A stretch of DNA of 64,000 nucleotides from Littorina saxatilis (GCF_037325665.1 NC_090246.1:96922764-96986763); one strand, 5' to 3'. Positions 12,186 through 37,225 are shown, numbered from the stretch's first letter. Notes: generated by a model not told the origin, from the sequence alone. Numbers and translations are program-made.

Positions 12186-12888
12186 TTCTGGCCAGGATTT
12201 TGCTACAGTATCTCTGGTTCTGGCCAGGATTTTGCTACAGTATCTCTTGTTCTGGCCAGGATTTTGCTGCAGTATCTCTGGTTCTGGCCAGGATTTTGGT
12301 ACAGTATCTCTGGTTCTGGCCAGGATTTTGCTACAGTATCTCCGGTTCTGGCCAGGATTTTGCTACAGTATCTCTGGTTCCGAGTCTGGCCAAGATTTTG
12401 GTACAGTATCTCTGGTTCTGGCCAGGATTTTGCTACAGTATCTCTGGTTCTGGCCAGGATTTTGCTACAGTATCTCTTGTTCTGGCCAGGATTTTGCTGC
12501 AGTATCTCTGGTTCTGGCCAGGATTTTGGTACAGTATCTCTGGTTCTGGCCAGGATTTTGCTACAGTATCTCCGGTTCTGGCCAGGATTTTGCTACAGTA
12601 TCTCTGGTTCCGAGTCTGGCCAAGATTTTGGTACAGTATCTCTGGTTCTGGCCAGGATTTTGCTACAGTATCTCTGGTTCTGGCCAGGATTTTGCTACAG
12701 TATCTCTGGTTCTGGCCAGGATTTTGGTACAGTATCTCTGGTTCTGGCCAGGATTTTGCTACAGTATCTCTGGTTCTGGCCAGGATTTTGCTACAGTATC
12801 TCTGGTTCTGGCCAGGATTTTGCTACAGTATCTCTGGTTCTGGCCAGGATTTTGCTACAGTATCTCTGGTTCTGGCCAGGATTTTGCA
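12186..12888. repeat. 32-bp minisatellite, about 22 units, with higher-order copy
   Basis: The unit is TTCTGGCCAGGATTTTGCTA then CAGTATCTCTGG. Because 32 is not a multiple of three, all plus-strand frames read through with a 32-residue period. A unit with a 6-bp extension (TTCCGAGTCTGG) recurs 230 bp apart (12378 and 12608), marking a larger duplicated block. Confidence 0.95.
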
Positions 12889-12974
12889 CGGAAAACATCC
12901 CCTCCAATTAGACACTCATACCAAAAATAAAATATTCTGACGCCTTCCTGCACAGAGTTAATTTCTATATCTAA

Positions 12975-13500
12975 CCGAGTGCCGAAACACCACAATCACC
13001 TTTGGAGGCGAAGTCCAATCAAACAGGATTGAGAACTTTAGAGCTTATTTCTAAGCCCTATAAAAACTGTTATGCATTCGCAAAGGAATCCATGAACATA
13101 CAGAGAGACAAAAGCCGCCAGACCCCATCACAAACAGAACTCTACAATCCACAGGTGTTGCCTACTTCTAAGGCGAACAACTCTGCAGAGTCTGCTGTGA
13201 AGGGCTCCCGTTTGAATGAACTTTGTCCCCAAAGTTCCGAACCATGGACCCGCCAAGCTTAGGTCCCTCCCAGGTTCGTGGAATGGGAACAGCACGAAAA
13301 TGATTCAGTGGCCATAACGCCATTCCTGAACATATCATGTCGAGTCCCATCCCTGTCCACGACGCCAAATGTAACCCGAGTGCCGAAACACCGTGCCACT
13401 GCCATCACAAACAGAACTCTACAATCCACAGGTGTTGCCTACGTCTAAGGCGAACAACTCTGCAGAGTCTGCTGTGAAGGGCGACGGTAGTCTCCCTGTC
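12975..13500. repeat. Dispersed repeat with internal 80-bp direct duplication
   Basis: CATCACAAACAGAACTCTAC through GAGTCTGCTGTGAAGGGC occurs at about 13125-13204 and 13405-13484. Neighbouring blocks (AATCACCTTTGGAGGCGAA; CATGGACCCGCCAAGCTTAG) are shared with 23120-23400. Confidence 0.7.
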
Positions 13501-13513
13501 ACTCATATATAAA

Positions 13514-13760
13514 ACTAGATGAATACCCGCTTCGCCGGGTACGGCTTCGCCGGGAAGAAGTAAAGCCAAATACCGGGTATGCCGGGTCAGTGTACGACGG
13601 CTTCGCCGCCGGCGCACCGTACGAAGGAAGGGAGATAAACGCGCAAAACACTGGAGAAGATAAGGAAGAGTTACTGGGAATGGATGTACAGAAAAACCAA
13701 AATCGGTTCAGCGCTGCGCGCTGAGAGCACGCACTTGTTCAAAATTTTCTATATATAATC
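13514..13760 (+). mobile_element. Repeat family U, copy 1
   Basis: Starts ACTAGATGAATACCCGCTTC, then GCCGGGT (an ACCCG/CGGGT hairpin). It continues with GGCTTCGCC hairpins and ACCAAAATCGGTTCAGCGCT, as in the copy at 23043. The 3' end is not clear. Confidence 0.55.
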
Positions 13761-14140
13761 TGTCAGAGGAGCTGAGATACGTGTGCAGAAACAGGGTCAC
13801 AGTCATGAACATTTATTCCCCTTATGCACGCTTGATTAATACAAATGCAGAAGGCGTCTAAGTCGACCAAAAGTTGGTGCAATCCCTGTTGTATAGGGAA
13901 TGCTGCATCCGGGTGCATTTCAGTCCTGTAGGAAAGTACGATACTCAGTGCTCAATCTCACACACACTTTGTGTAATAGAGACGTGGACTAGCTTATGCT
14001 TAGTGCACCTTGTGATTTGGGTGGCTCTGCATGTAAAAACGACGAAAAGAGATCAATTCAAAGTTGTGTAGTTCCAAAACACAAAGCTACGACACGCAAA
14101 AATTGCATGTTACAGCTTTCATTAAATTCAAAAATATACT
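13761..14140. other. No gene seen
   Basis: Unique-looking sequence before a long (GA)n tract. No element ends recognised. Confidence 0.3.
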
Positions 14141-14254
<114 letters not shown>

Positions 14255-14545
14255 GAGAGAATATACGTAAACAAAATAGCTTTTGATAGTAGTTGGCAAA
14301 AATGCTTGCGCTTTCAGACACCTCTTTGCTAAGTAAGTTATAACTCTGGCTTGCTGCTGTCCTCATTTCTTTCACTCATCAGTGGAACCAATATAAATGT
14401 CAGAAAGACAGACATATCAGTCAGATAAAACACCGTGCCAGGAATTATTATGCCAAAGATATGCTCACCACGCCGTGACGTTAAGCATACAGCCGTCTAA
14501 CCCAGACGTGCAGTATTGTAAACGTAATAAATCACACGCACACGC

Positions 14546-14616
14546 ACGCACACACACACACACACACACACACTACACACACACACATACACACACACAC
14601 CGTACGGAGACGAGAG

Positions 14617-14711
<95 letters not shown>
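14546..14711. repeat. Compound (CA)n(GA)n microsatellite
   Basis: CA at 14546-14600 and GA at 14619-14711. Confidence 0.95.
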
Positions 14712-14713
<2 letters not shown>

Positions 14714-14726
14714 CACACACACCGCA

Positions 14727-16625
14727 GAGAGACAATGACAATGACAATGACACATCTTTATTTTTCGAGGGTGACAAGAATAAGCATAGATATGCTTTTT
14801 TGCATCTGGCCCTCACCCTAAAGAGGGACTAAACTATTTTACTATAACTATGACTAGAAAAAGGTTACATAAAAACATTAATGGTAGAACATATAAGTTT
14901 ATGTACATGAAGCGCATTATGTAGAAGCATTGTAGATCATAAGGTAGTGTTCAAAATTGGGTGTAAAGCAATGAAGATAAACGGAAAGTAACCCAACAAT
15001 ACATTAGCTCAGCAAAACAATGTATTACAGAGCCAAATCTTCGTGATTTTGTCACAATAAACCATAATTCCGATAATGAACAACTGTATACAAAGAAAAC
15101 ATACCAACCAATCAAGTTTATTTGTTCATAGAGTTCATTAAATGGAAAGAATATTTGGTTCTAAAAGAATCCGTGTTGGTGGATTGCCGCAGGGCGTCCG
15201 GAAGAGCGTTCCAGAGGCTGCTTCCTGAATAAACAAGACTTGATTTAAATAGATCTATCCTAGGAAGAGGAGTGTTTAGTTTTATAAAGTGGTGCGAATT
15301 CTTCAAGGAGAACTTTGAGCAAATGGTTTCGGGTGCATTTTCTGTCATAATTTTATGCATCATTATTCCTTTGTTGTAATTCATTCTTGACTTTAGAGGT
15401 AGGACCCCTATGTTGATGTAGTCTGAGTCGGTGAGAGTAGTCTGTTTGAGTAATACTACTTTTAGCGCTCTTTTGTGTAATCTGCTGAGTAGCTTTAGGG
15501 AATTATCACTTGCAGAGTCCCATAGAGTGGATGCGTAATCAATAAGAGACTGAATATGAGCAGTGAAAAATAACTTCCTGGCTTGACAATTAAGGAAGTG
15601 TTTAATTCTAGATAAGAGGTACACTTTCTTTGACACTAATTTACTAAGTTGTTCAATGTGAGTTGACCAAGACAGGTTGTTATCGATGTGGACACCTAGA
15701 ACTTTGTGATGGTCGACTTTTTCCACTATATTGCCGTCAATCATTAAATCGGGACCAGTTGAGGTAAAATTCTGTCGTTTTTGTCTAGTTGTAATTATCA
15801 TATATTTGGTTTTCTTTGGGTTAAGAGACATGTGATTTAGGTCAATCCATTCTGTCAGCTGGTTTAGACTTCCTTGGAGGGATTCTGATAAGCGAGTTAA
15901 ATTGTTGTTACTGGAGTGAATTGTGGTATCATCTGCAAAAAGTTCACATAAATGTTGAATATAAAGGGGGAGGTCATTAACATATATTGAGAAGAGCAGA
16001 GGTCCTAATACCGATCCTTGTGGTACACCGTAATCTACAGCTTGCATGCTCGATGCTCTAGTGTTTGTAAGAACTGTCTGTTGTCTGTCAGAGAGGAATG
16101 AACTAACAAGATTGATAGTATCATATCCGACGCCATACAAACCGAATTTTCTAAGCAATAATGTGTGATCAATTACATCAAAGGCTTTTGCAAAGTCTAC
16201 GAAAATGGCACCACAGAATTCATTATCGTTTATTTTGTCCAACCACTGATTAACAAGAGAGATTAAGGCAGTGTGGCAGGAATGCTTAGCTCTAAATCCT
16301 GATTGTTTAGGATGGAATAAGTTGTTTTGGTTGAAATGTGTTAGGATGTGTTTGTTGATATGCTTTTCCAGTGGTTTTGATAACACAGACAAAATGGAAA
16401 TTGGCCTATAATTTGAGGGGTCTCTTTTGTCACCTGATTTAAACAGAGGAATGACTTTAGCCTGTTTCAGGGCGACTGGAAAATATTTTTTGTCTAAACA
16501 GAGATTGTAAATGTAGGTAAGTGTTTCAGAAATTACGGGGGCTGACAATTTAAGAATCCTACCATCAAGCCCATCGAGCCCCCGGGTGCCTGTTTGCTTG
16601 AGGTGTGTAAGTGCGTGAAAAACTT
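14727..16625 (-). mobile_element. CR1/Jockey-group LINE, 5' truncated
   Basis: The minus-strand reverse transcriptase frame runs from about 16625 to 15118 with few or no breaks: QAKVIPLFKSGDKRDPSNYR, PISILSVLSKPLEK, FVDFAKAFDVIDHTLLL, VPQGSVLGPLLFSIYVNDL, FADDTTIHSS and SLWNALPDALRQ. The 3' UTR ends AATAAAGATGTG and (TCATTG)n at about 14750-14730. The upstream end runs into a (CT)n/(GT)n tract, so codons before 16625 are not real LINE protein. No endonuclease domain remains. Confidence 0.85.
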
Positions 16626-16636
16626 CAGGTACTGTA

Positions 16637-16775
<139 letters not shown>

Positions 16776-16799
16776 GACACACAGAAACACACACTAAAA

Positions 16800-16845
16800 C
16801 ACGCCACCACCCTCGTCTCGATTCCTGGTAAAACTTGACTAAATG
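16800..16845 (+). repeat. 3' end of another family S copy
   Basis: CCACCACCCTCGTCTCGATT, CCTGGTAAAACTTGACTAAATGT matches the 3' end of family S. The next copy starts 10 bp later, so two copies sit head to tail. Confidence 0.6.
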
Positions 16846-16854
16846 TAATTAAAA

Positions 16855-17304
16855 ACAAGTCGCGTAAGGCGAAATTACAACATTTAGTCAAGCTGTCGAA
16901 CTAACAGAATGAAACTGAACTCACTGCATTTTTACAGCAAGAGCGTATACTCGTAGCATCGCCAGTCCACCGCTCGGTGCAAAGGCAGTGAAATTGACAA
17001 GAAGAGCGGGGTAGTAGTTGCCCTGAGAAGGATAGCACGCTTTTCTTTATCTCTATTCTTTTTAACTTTCTGAGCGTGTTTTTAATCCAAACATATCACA
17101 TCTATATGTTTTTGGAATCAGGAACCCACACGGAATAAGATGAAATTGTTTTTAAATCGATTTGGGAAATTTTATTTTAATAATAATTTTTATATACATT
17201 TATCAAAAAAATGAAAAAAACGTATGGGGATATCATACCCAGGAACTTTCATGTCAAATTTCATGAAGATCGGTCCAGTAGTTTGGTCTGAATCGCTCTA
17301 CACG

Positions 17305-17362
<58 letters not shown>

Positions 17363-17430
17363 TACACCACGACCCTCGTCTCGATTCCCCCCTCGATGTT
17401 AAAACATTTAGTCATAACTTGACTAAATGT
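16855..17430 (+). mobile_element. Repeat family S, full-length copy
   Basis: Starts ACAAGTCGCGTAAGGCGAAA then CATTTAGTCAAG. It ends CATTTAGTCATAACTTGACT, then AAATGT and an A run. It has internal (CA)n and AAATTTCATGAAGATC with GGTCCAGTAGTT (17256-17284). I recall this family as abundant in caenogastropods. Confidence 0.75.
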
Positions 17431-17765
17431 AAAAAGAAGAATTAAAACATAAACAACAACATTGGAATACTCCAGCATACCGCACTATTTCCCGTTAATA
17501 AGTTATTTAATGTCCAAGCCCGAAAGGCATAGCGTCCCATGAAAGGTGATTACCGTGAACATGTCTGTTGAAATTGGATCTACTGTTTTGATGTAGCCAG
17601 AATTCTGAAGAACACTATGCCAACAATTCTAGTTCCACTCTGCAATATGTGTTTCTTATTTTAGAAGCGTGTGTACCACGGTTGTTCATGTGTTGGTGTG
17701 CAAGCGAACCGCGTGTACTCTTCCCAATGTGATGACAGAACCATACCAGTCATATATACATAGTA
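17431..17765. other. No gene seen
   Basis: Unremarkable sequence between family S and the next LINE. Confidence 0.3.
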
Positions 17766-19655
17766 TATATCTCCGGCTCCCCCCTCACGTGCTTTCAGCC
17801 TGTCACTCAAAACCACGTAAAGCGACTCATCACCAAGACGGCCATCAAGACCTGCGAGCTAGACCCTCTGCCAGGCTTCCTCTTCACCAAGTGTCTGGAC
17901 AAGCTCCTGCCGTCTATCACAGATATCATCATCTCCTTGGCCACAGGCGTCGTTCCCGACTGCTTCAAGTCTGCCGTTGTCCGCCCACTCATCAAGAAGC
18001 CCGGCCTTGACGTCAACGAGTTGAAGAACTGCCGTCCTGTGTCCAACCTGCCCTTCCTCTCCAAGCTTCTGGAGCGTATCATCCTGGAGCAGTTGAGCGC
18101 CCACCTGTCTCGGAATTCGCTGATGCCAGTGTACCAGTCAGCGTACCGCCCTCACCACAGCACCGAGACGGCGCTCCTGCGAATCACCACGGACCTCCTG
18201 AACGCAACAGATAGCGGTCTCGTCTCTGCCCTTGTGCTGCTGGACCTTTCCGGGGCCTTTGACACGATCGACCACCAGCTACTCGTCGATCGCCTCAGTT
18301 CCACGTTCGGCATTCACGACACCGCCCTCTCTTGGTTCCGGAACTACCTCCAGAACCGCTCTCAGACTGTCACCACTGATTCGTTCTCTTCTCAGCCTGT
18401 CCCTGTCCGCTTCGGCGTCCCACAAGGGTCTGTCCTCGGCCCTGTCCTTTTCACCCTGTACACCCAAACCCTCTCCCTGGTCATCGAACGCCACGGCTTG
18501 AACTACAACTCCTTTGCCGATGACACGCAGCTCCAGAACAGCGCCAAGCCGGAGGACGTTGACCATCTCCTGGGATCCATCTCCAGTTGTTTCACTGACA
18601 TCAAGAACTGGATGACTGAGAACAAGTTGAAGCTGAACAGTGAGAAGACGGAGGCCCTTCTCGTTGGAACACGACAGAAGATTGCTTCCCTCACTGTGAC
18701 CGACCTCCAGCTGGATGACGCGACTGTTCCATTCTCCCCTGCTGTCGAGAGCCTTGGCGTCTTTCTCGACTCCACTCTCTCCATGCAGACACACATCTCC
18801 TTCATCATCAAGACCTGCTTTTTCCACCTACGACGCATCGCCTCCATCTGTCGCTACCTCACCCACGACGCCTGTGTCAATCTGGTTGTCTCCCTCATCT
18901 TCAGTCGTCTGGACTACTGCAACTCTCTTCTGGCCGCCTCATCCATTCATGGCCTACAACGAGTCCAGAACGCTGCTGCCAGGCGGACGTTGAGGAAGAC
19001 GAAGCGAGACCACATCACCCCCCTACTTCGCTCCTTGCACTGGCTCCCTGTCAACACCCGAATCTCCTACAAACTGTCCACTCTGGTCTACAAGTGTCTC
19101 AATGACTCTGCTCCCGAGTACCTTCAATCCTCCCTGGACCTGTACACCCAGCCCTCCGACTGTCCCCTTCGTTCTGCTGCTGACCCACTCCGCCTTCACA
19201 TCCCTCGCTCGAAACTCGCATCTACTGGTCAGCGTGCATTTCCCTCCGCGGGCCCCTCCGTCTGGAACTCCCTGCCGCTTGAGCTTCGCCAGAGCCCCTC
19301 TCTTGACGCGTTCAAGAGTAGGTTGAAGACTCAGTTCTTCCCGTAGCTGGCTGCGACTTTCATGTTCGACGTGATGTGTTGTGCCCCAAAAGACATTCTA
19401 GTGCTGTGCTCTGTGAGAGGTGTTTTCTTTGTGCTTAATATTATTTTGTTTGGACCTAGCTGTTGATGTGTACATTGTTGTTAAACAGTTGTTTGTTGTA
19501 TTTTTACCAGGGTTTGCTAGTGTGTGATAGGGTTCGTGTCCGTCTGTAGATGTTAGTTTCTTTGTTAGTCCTGTGTTGACAACTCTTCGACAAGCGCTCA
19601 GAACTGTACCCACGGAATACGCGCTATATAAGCTTCCTATTGATTGATTGCTTGA
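17766..19655 (+). mobile_element. L2/CR1-group LINE, 5' truncated, RT frame mostly open
   Basis: The reverse transcriptase frame 17937-19346 (469 codons) has CFKSAVVRPLIKKPGLDVNE, LKNCRPVSNLPFLSKLLER, LLDLSGAFDTIDHQLLVDRL, VPQGSVLGPVLFTLYTQTL and FADDTQLQNS. Its tail has RVQNAAARRTLRKTKRDHIT, LHWLPVNTRISYKL and VWNSLPLELRQS. About 130 bp of further coding sequence lies upstream in another frame, so at least one frameshift separates them. The 3' end is AGAACTGTACCCACGGAATA, CGCGCTATATAAGC and (TTGA)n, with no poly(A). Confidence 0.85.
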
Positions 19656-19675
19656 TATGTATTATGTCTCTTTTT

Positions 19676-19974
19676 ACACCCCCGGTATAGGGGTGTGTAT
19701 AGGTTTCGGTCGATGTGTTTGTTTGTTTGTTTGTGTTCGCATATAGATCTCAAGAATGAACGGACCGATCGTCACCAAACTTGGTGAACAGGTTCTATAC
19801 ATTCCTGAGACGGTCCTTACAAAAATTGGGACCAGTCAAACACACGGTTAGGGAGTTATTGGTGGATTAAGATTCTACAAGGACTTATAGAGGGACATAT
19901 TAATGGTCAAAGGGAAATAACCTTCTCAGTTGGTGGCAGTGAGAATGGTTATTTCCCTTTGACCAACGGGGGTG
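19676..19974 (+). mobile_element. Repeat family T with hairpin ends
   Basis: Starts ACACCCCCGGTATAGGGGTG (hairpin) and ends AACGGGGGTGT. An 18-bp stem (GGTCAAAGGGAAATAACC and its complement, 19905-19963) lies near the 3' end. Contains CACCAAACTTGGTGAACAGG. Confidence 0.6.
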
Positions 19975-20767
19975 TTTTTCCTACCTCGGAGGAATTTCTT
20001 GTTTATACTGTGCTCAAAAGACAATAGACAACGGTTGTCTGGAGGTGTAGTCTCGTAACAAGGGCATTACGTTACACGTACCACTGTACTTGTTTCCGTT
20101 TTGGCTACCTTTGAATAATAGAGCTAATCGATTTCTGGAAAATGATGCATCGATTATTTCATGAACAACTGTGACTGCATGCCTCAATGCACAGACATGG
20201 ATAGACCTGTGCATGCTCGAAATGTAAATCCTTTGAGTTAGCTATTGTTCAAATTGATTATTTTCTGGACCATGTCTTTTTCAAAGAGAACCATTCAGGT
20301 GCTTCGAGACATGTTTTATGGTGAGGTTTTTTTCTCCAAGAAAGTGTTTGCAACTCCACTATGCGCAACTGCCTAACAAAGAGTTCACTGTCTATTCTTG
20401 ATCAACCAGTACAAAGGACGAGTCCACAGAAAAACTGACGCTGTGTAAGGGAAAAACACAAAACAAAACAAAACAGCAAGAGCAGAAAAACAGCTTATGA
20501 AAACAATAACCAAAACCAAGAATTAAAAACAAATCCTTTCAGCATTGAAGTCAGCTTTCCAGCCAGATCGCAGCTGAGACAAGCTCCTATAATCTGATAG
20601 CTTTGTGGCCAGTCAACACCTGTTCCAGCTGTCCAACACACCAGTCCGGCATTCACAATACCCCCACTACTGTCCCAACCAGTGATGTCATCACAAGTTA
20701 GACTGCTCCTCCTCCCGATGATTAGGACTAGGAGCTATCATCCTGCTGGATTTGAATGCTTCGCTAA
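19975..20767. other. No gene seen
   Basis: Unique-looking sequence without coding signal or recognised element ends. Confidence 0.3.
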
Positions 20768-21928
20768 TACAACCTATCATATCTATGTTTTTGGAATCAG
20801 GAAATGATAAAGAATAAGATGAAATCATTTTTGGATCATTTCTTAAATTTTAATCGTAAGACTAATTAATCTATTTTCGTTAATTGTGATCACATTTTAA
20901 GAGTAAACATGACATTTGTATATATTCTTAGATTCAGAATGTGATGAAGAATACAACGCAATCAATTTTAAATCTGTTTGCGAAAAATCGATTTTAATGA
21001 CAACTTTAATGAGCAAACTCATTCATTAATTTTAAGCCTCTAAGCTGAAATGCAATACCAAAGTCCAGGCTTCGTCGAAGATTACTTGACCAAAATTTCA
21101 ACCAATTTGGTTGAAAAATGAGAGCGTGACAGTGCCGCCTCAACTTTCACGAAAAGCCGGATATGACGTCATCAAAGACATTTATTAAACAAGAAGAGCA
21201 AACGCTCGATCGAGTCACTTTCGCAGTTCTGAATATTATATGAGGCATCAGATGGACAGGAAGAAATTGCTATTCACAACACAATGAGTCACGTTCACAT
21301 AAAATTTGAGCCCGGTCACTTTTATAGTTTCCGAGAAAAGCCCAACGTTAAGTTGTGTGTTGCCGAACAGAAAAGGCTAGTTATCTCCCTTGTTTTTCTG
21401 ATAACGTTCGTAAAAGGCTACAGATGTAAATACTTTGATGTAAAGAATAATCCTACAAAGTTTCAATCACATCCGATGAACTTTGTCAAAGATATAAAAT
21501 GTCTAATTTTTCCTTTGACGCTGACCTGTGACCTTGAAAAAAGTCAAAGGTCAACGAAACCATCGTTAAAGTGTAGAGGTCATTGGAGGTCACGACTAAA
21601 CAAAATATGAGCCCGATCGCTTTGATAGTTTCCGAGAAAAGTCCAACGTTAAGGTGGTGTCTACGGACGGCCGGACAGACTAACACTGACCGATTACATA
21701 GAGTCACTTTTTCTCAAGTGACTCAAAAAATGAAAAACAAGTCTGGAGATACCATACTCAGGGTCTCTCATGTCAAGTTTCATTAAGATCGGTCCAGTAG
21801 TTTTCTCTGAATCGTTCTACACACACACACAGACACCACGACCCTCGTCTCGATTCCCCCTTCCCCCCCCCCCCCCCCCCCCCCCCCCCTCTACATTAAA
21901 ACATTTTAGTCAAAACTTGACTGAATGT
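20768..21928 (+). mobile_element. Repeat family S, 5'-truncated copy interrupted by family Q
   Basis: The left part matches family S internal sequence (ATCTATGTTTTTGGAATCAG). After the family Q insertion it resumes at about 21730 with the GATCGGTCCAGTAGTT motif (21776-21804) and ends CAAAACTTGACTGAATGT at 21928. A long C run lies at 21862-21889. Confidence 0.65.
21189..21724 (+). mobile_element. Repeat family Q
   Basis: Starts ACAAGAAGAGCAAACGCTCG (GAGC-AAAC-GCTC hairpin) then ATCGAGTCACTT. It ends GAGTCACTTTTTCTCAAGTG then ACTC plus an A run (hairpin). The 3' end resembles that of family P (TTACATAGAGTCACTTTT). Confidence 0.7.
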
Positions 21929-22511
21929 AAAAAAGGATGAAAATCTGTAAGCAATAGCAAAGTTGACGGCACAAAGTGCCAAGCTTTACTAGGGAGGTCT
22001 GGGCCTGAGCCCCCCCCCCCCCCCCCCCCCCGGAATTTTGTTTTCTCCAAAGAACCGAAATGGTGAAATTTGGTGTCATCTGAGCTCCAAGTTTGCCATT
22101 AAATTCATTTTTTAGAACCATTTTTGCCTCCACCGTTTATTTTTTATGCGGAACAAAAAATATTTCGGCAGAAATTTGCCTTTCGGCGGACATTTCTCAT
22201 TTCTGAAATTGCTTTGGGACACTCCAGTGTATTGGGCACTTTTCCCCATTACAACTTTGTTTTGGGGCATGTTTCCGTTCTGGTTGTATACTATTTTGTT
22301 TGAATGAATGTTGAACAGAAGCCCATGCACTTCCACTCTAGTCTCATTCCATGAATCTGCACATCCCACAGCAAATGGTCTGTAGCAAAGCTGTGTTCCT
22401 ACCCTCACAAAGTTGCAAGCTTCATTGCACAATAATTGGCAATGATGGATCGATATTTGTTTCTCATGCCAGATAACTAAGTGTGTATTATATGACTAAA
22501 GCAACAAAACA
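21929..22511. other. No gene; C run at 22012-22032
   Basis: The sequence around the C run (GAGGTCTGGGCCTGAGCC) may be an eroded MITE. Nothing else recognised. Confidence 0.3.
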
Positions 22512-24178
22512 ACAAGAAGGGCAAAGCCCATACGACTCACATGCTTGACCTTGACATGACCTTGACCTTCAGGGTCAAGGTCAAATAACTAAACCTAGAA
22601 ATGACATACACTAAGAACTGCTTTACACATTTTTCCTACCAAAATACATGTGACCTTGACCCAAGGTCAAGGTCATCCAAGGTCATGCAACACAAAGCTG
22701 TTAATTCAAGACATAGGAAGTACAATGGTGCTTATTGGCTCTTTCTACCATGAGAAATGGTCACTTTTAGTGGTTCACTACCTTATTTTGGTCACATTTC
22801 ATAAGGGTCAAAGTGACCTTGACCTTGATCATATGTGACCAAATATGTCTCATGATGAAAGCATAACATGTGCCCCACATAATTTTTAAGTTTGAAACAG
22901 TTATCTTCCATAGTTCAGGGTCAAGGTCACTTCAAAATATGTATACAATCCAACTTTGAAGAGCTCCTGTGACCTTGACCTTGAAGCAAGGTAAACCAAA
23001 CTGGTATCAAAAGATGGGGCTTCCTTTGCCCTATATATCATACTAGAATGAATACCCGCTTCGCCGGGTAGCCGGCTTCGCCGGGAAGAAGTACTTAGAG
23101 CCGTACGCCGGCTTCGCCGGGTCCGAACAATGGACCCGCCAAGCTTAGGTCCCTCCCAGATTCGTGGAATGGGAACAGCACGAAAATGATTCAGTGGCCA
23201 TAATGCCATTCCTGACCATATCGAGTCCCATCCTTGTCGACGAATGTAACCGTGTTAATCACCTTTGGAGGCGAACTCCACTCAAACAGGACTGAGCAAG
23301 TTATGGCTTCTCAAAGGAAGGCCAGTACATAAAATTACACAAAAGCCGCCAGACCACATCACAAACAGAACTGAACAATGCACAGGTGTTGCTCATATAG
23401 AGAGAGACACACACACACACACACACACACAAAAACACAGAGAAGCCGTATGTATAGAGAGATAGATGACTGTGTATTTTTCGCGTGGCTGTAAATTGAT
23501 TCGACCTTTGCACTTTTACAGTGAGGATAATTTACGGGTCCAATTTACGTTCTGTACACTGCGTTGACCTTCTAAAAATAGTAACAGTAACAGAACGCCG
23601 GGAATATCCGAAGACGCTCAGCGCAGTGGACAGCGCAGTGACATTCTAAAAATAGTAGTAAGCTGAGGTGGAACCAAAATAGCTGAGGTGGAACCAAAAT
23701 CGGTTCCGCGCTGCGCGCTGAGAGCACGTGTTGAAATATCGACCAGGTTGTGTCGTGTCCCGGGTCTACCTGAATATGCCCACCAAATTTGAAGCAGATC
23801 CATCGAGAACTTTGGCCGTGCATGGCGAATACACAAATACACAAACACACAGACAGATACACAAACACACAGACACAAGTCGTATATATATATAGATATA
23901 GGTGAGGTATTCAATCTCAAAAACTTCAGAGAAAATGGGAAAAATAGCTGTTTTTTAGACAACATTTATGGCCCCTGCGACTTTGACCTTGAAGCAAGGT
24001 CAAGATGCTATGTATGTTTTTTGGGGTCTTGTCATCATACACCATCTTGCCAAATTTGGTACTGATAGACTGAATAGTGTCCAAGAAATATCCAACGTTA
24101 AAGTTTTCCGGAGGGCCGGACGGACGGACGGACGACTCGGGTGAGTACATAGATTCACTTTTGCTTCGCATGTGAGTC
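22512..24178 (+). mobile_element. Repeat family P, copy 1, interrupted by family U
   Basis: Starts ACAAGAAGGGCAAAGCCC and ends CATGTGAGTC plus an A run. It matches copy 3 at 53091-53914 except for the 0.85-kb insertion at 23043-23896. Confidence 0.8.
23043..23896 (+). mobile_element. Repeat family U, copy 2, inserted in family P
   Basis: Starts CTAGAATGAATACCCGCTTC, then GCCGGGT, and ends GTCGTATATATATATAGAT. It contains CACCAAATTTGAAGCAGATC and (ACACAAAC)-type tracts. Insertion was into a TATATA stretch. Part of the interior (23120-23400) is shared with 12975-13400. Confidence 0.65.
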
Positions 24179-24184
24179 AAAAAA

Positions 24185-24352
24185 GTCTGTTTACGGTAAC
24201 ATAGGCACACAAAAAAAATAGGGTCGGGATTTTTTTTCTCTTCTCCCAAAAAACATATTTTGAAGTTATTTTGCCAAAAAACAGACCATTTTTTCCCAAA
24301 ATGCCCCCAAAAAGTCTAGGGTCGCGCGAAAAAATAGGGTCAGTCGGGATAC
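24185..24352. repeat. Hairpin MITE family V, copy 1
   Basis: Starts GTCTGTTTACGGTAACATAG directly after family P copy 1. The right terminal arm is lost after GGGTCAGTCGGGATAC. Confidence 0.6.
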
Positions 24353-24579
24353 AAGATGTTTTATTGTCATCAATACAAGGAAATTTGGCATGTGTGTGGC
24401 AAGACATGATACATAGACATTTACAAAACACAACTGAAGTTCAATATCAGCACACCCTTACCAACATACCCATTACTTCAGACACACAGGCTACATGTGC
24501 CCCTCGGACGTACCCAACCCACAATTCACCCAGACTATTTTTTGGGGGGGGGGGGGGGGGGGGGGGGGCCTAATTGAAA

Positions 24580-24661
24580 CAGAGAGACTCAGAACTTTAT
24601 TACAAAAGGATAAGGTTTTAGGCAAAGCCTATTCTTCCAACCTGTCCTTTATACAACACCT

Positions 24662-24732
<71 letters not shown>

Positions 24733-24833
24733 ACGAGACAGGGCAGTGAAAAACATTCACACAAACCAACACATTGCACCTCTAAATTTGTTTAGACAAT
24801 TTTTTTTCACTTTTTTACATGACAGGACGAAAT
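24580..24833 (-). other. RPS2 3' UTR with polyadenylation signal
   Basis: Downstream of the RPS2 stop, the minus strand carries AATAAA (plus-strand tttatt at about 24597-24602). This suggests transcripts end near 24580. The UTR contains a (CT)n tract on the sense strand (plus-strand GA at 24667-24728). A long G run lies just beyond, at 24543-24568. Confidence 0.5.
24667..24728. repeat. (GA)n microsatellite in the RPS2 3' UTR
   Basis: About 62 bp of GA on the plus strand, i.e. (CT)n in the RPS2 transcript. Confidence 0.9.
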
Positions 24834-37223
<12,390 letters not shown>

Positions 37224-37225
37224 TC

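Noticed and set aside
12078-12940. Three overlapping repetitive frames with GQDFATVSLVLAR-type units
   Set aside because: Product of a 32-bp minisatellite open in every plus frame; no splice or start context supports a gene.
18279-18827. Minus-strand frame inside the L2-group LINE
   Set aside because: Shadow of the GC-rich reverse transcriptase frame on the plus strand.
22650-22838. Frame found nearly identically at three places (22650, 41584, 53235)
   Set aside because: It is part of repeat family P; the repetition reflects the repeat, not a conserved protein.
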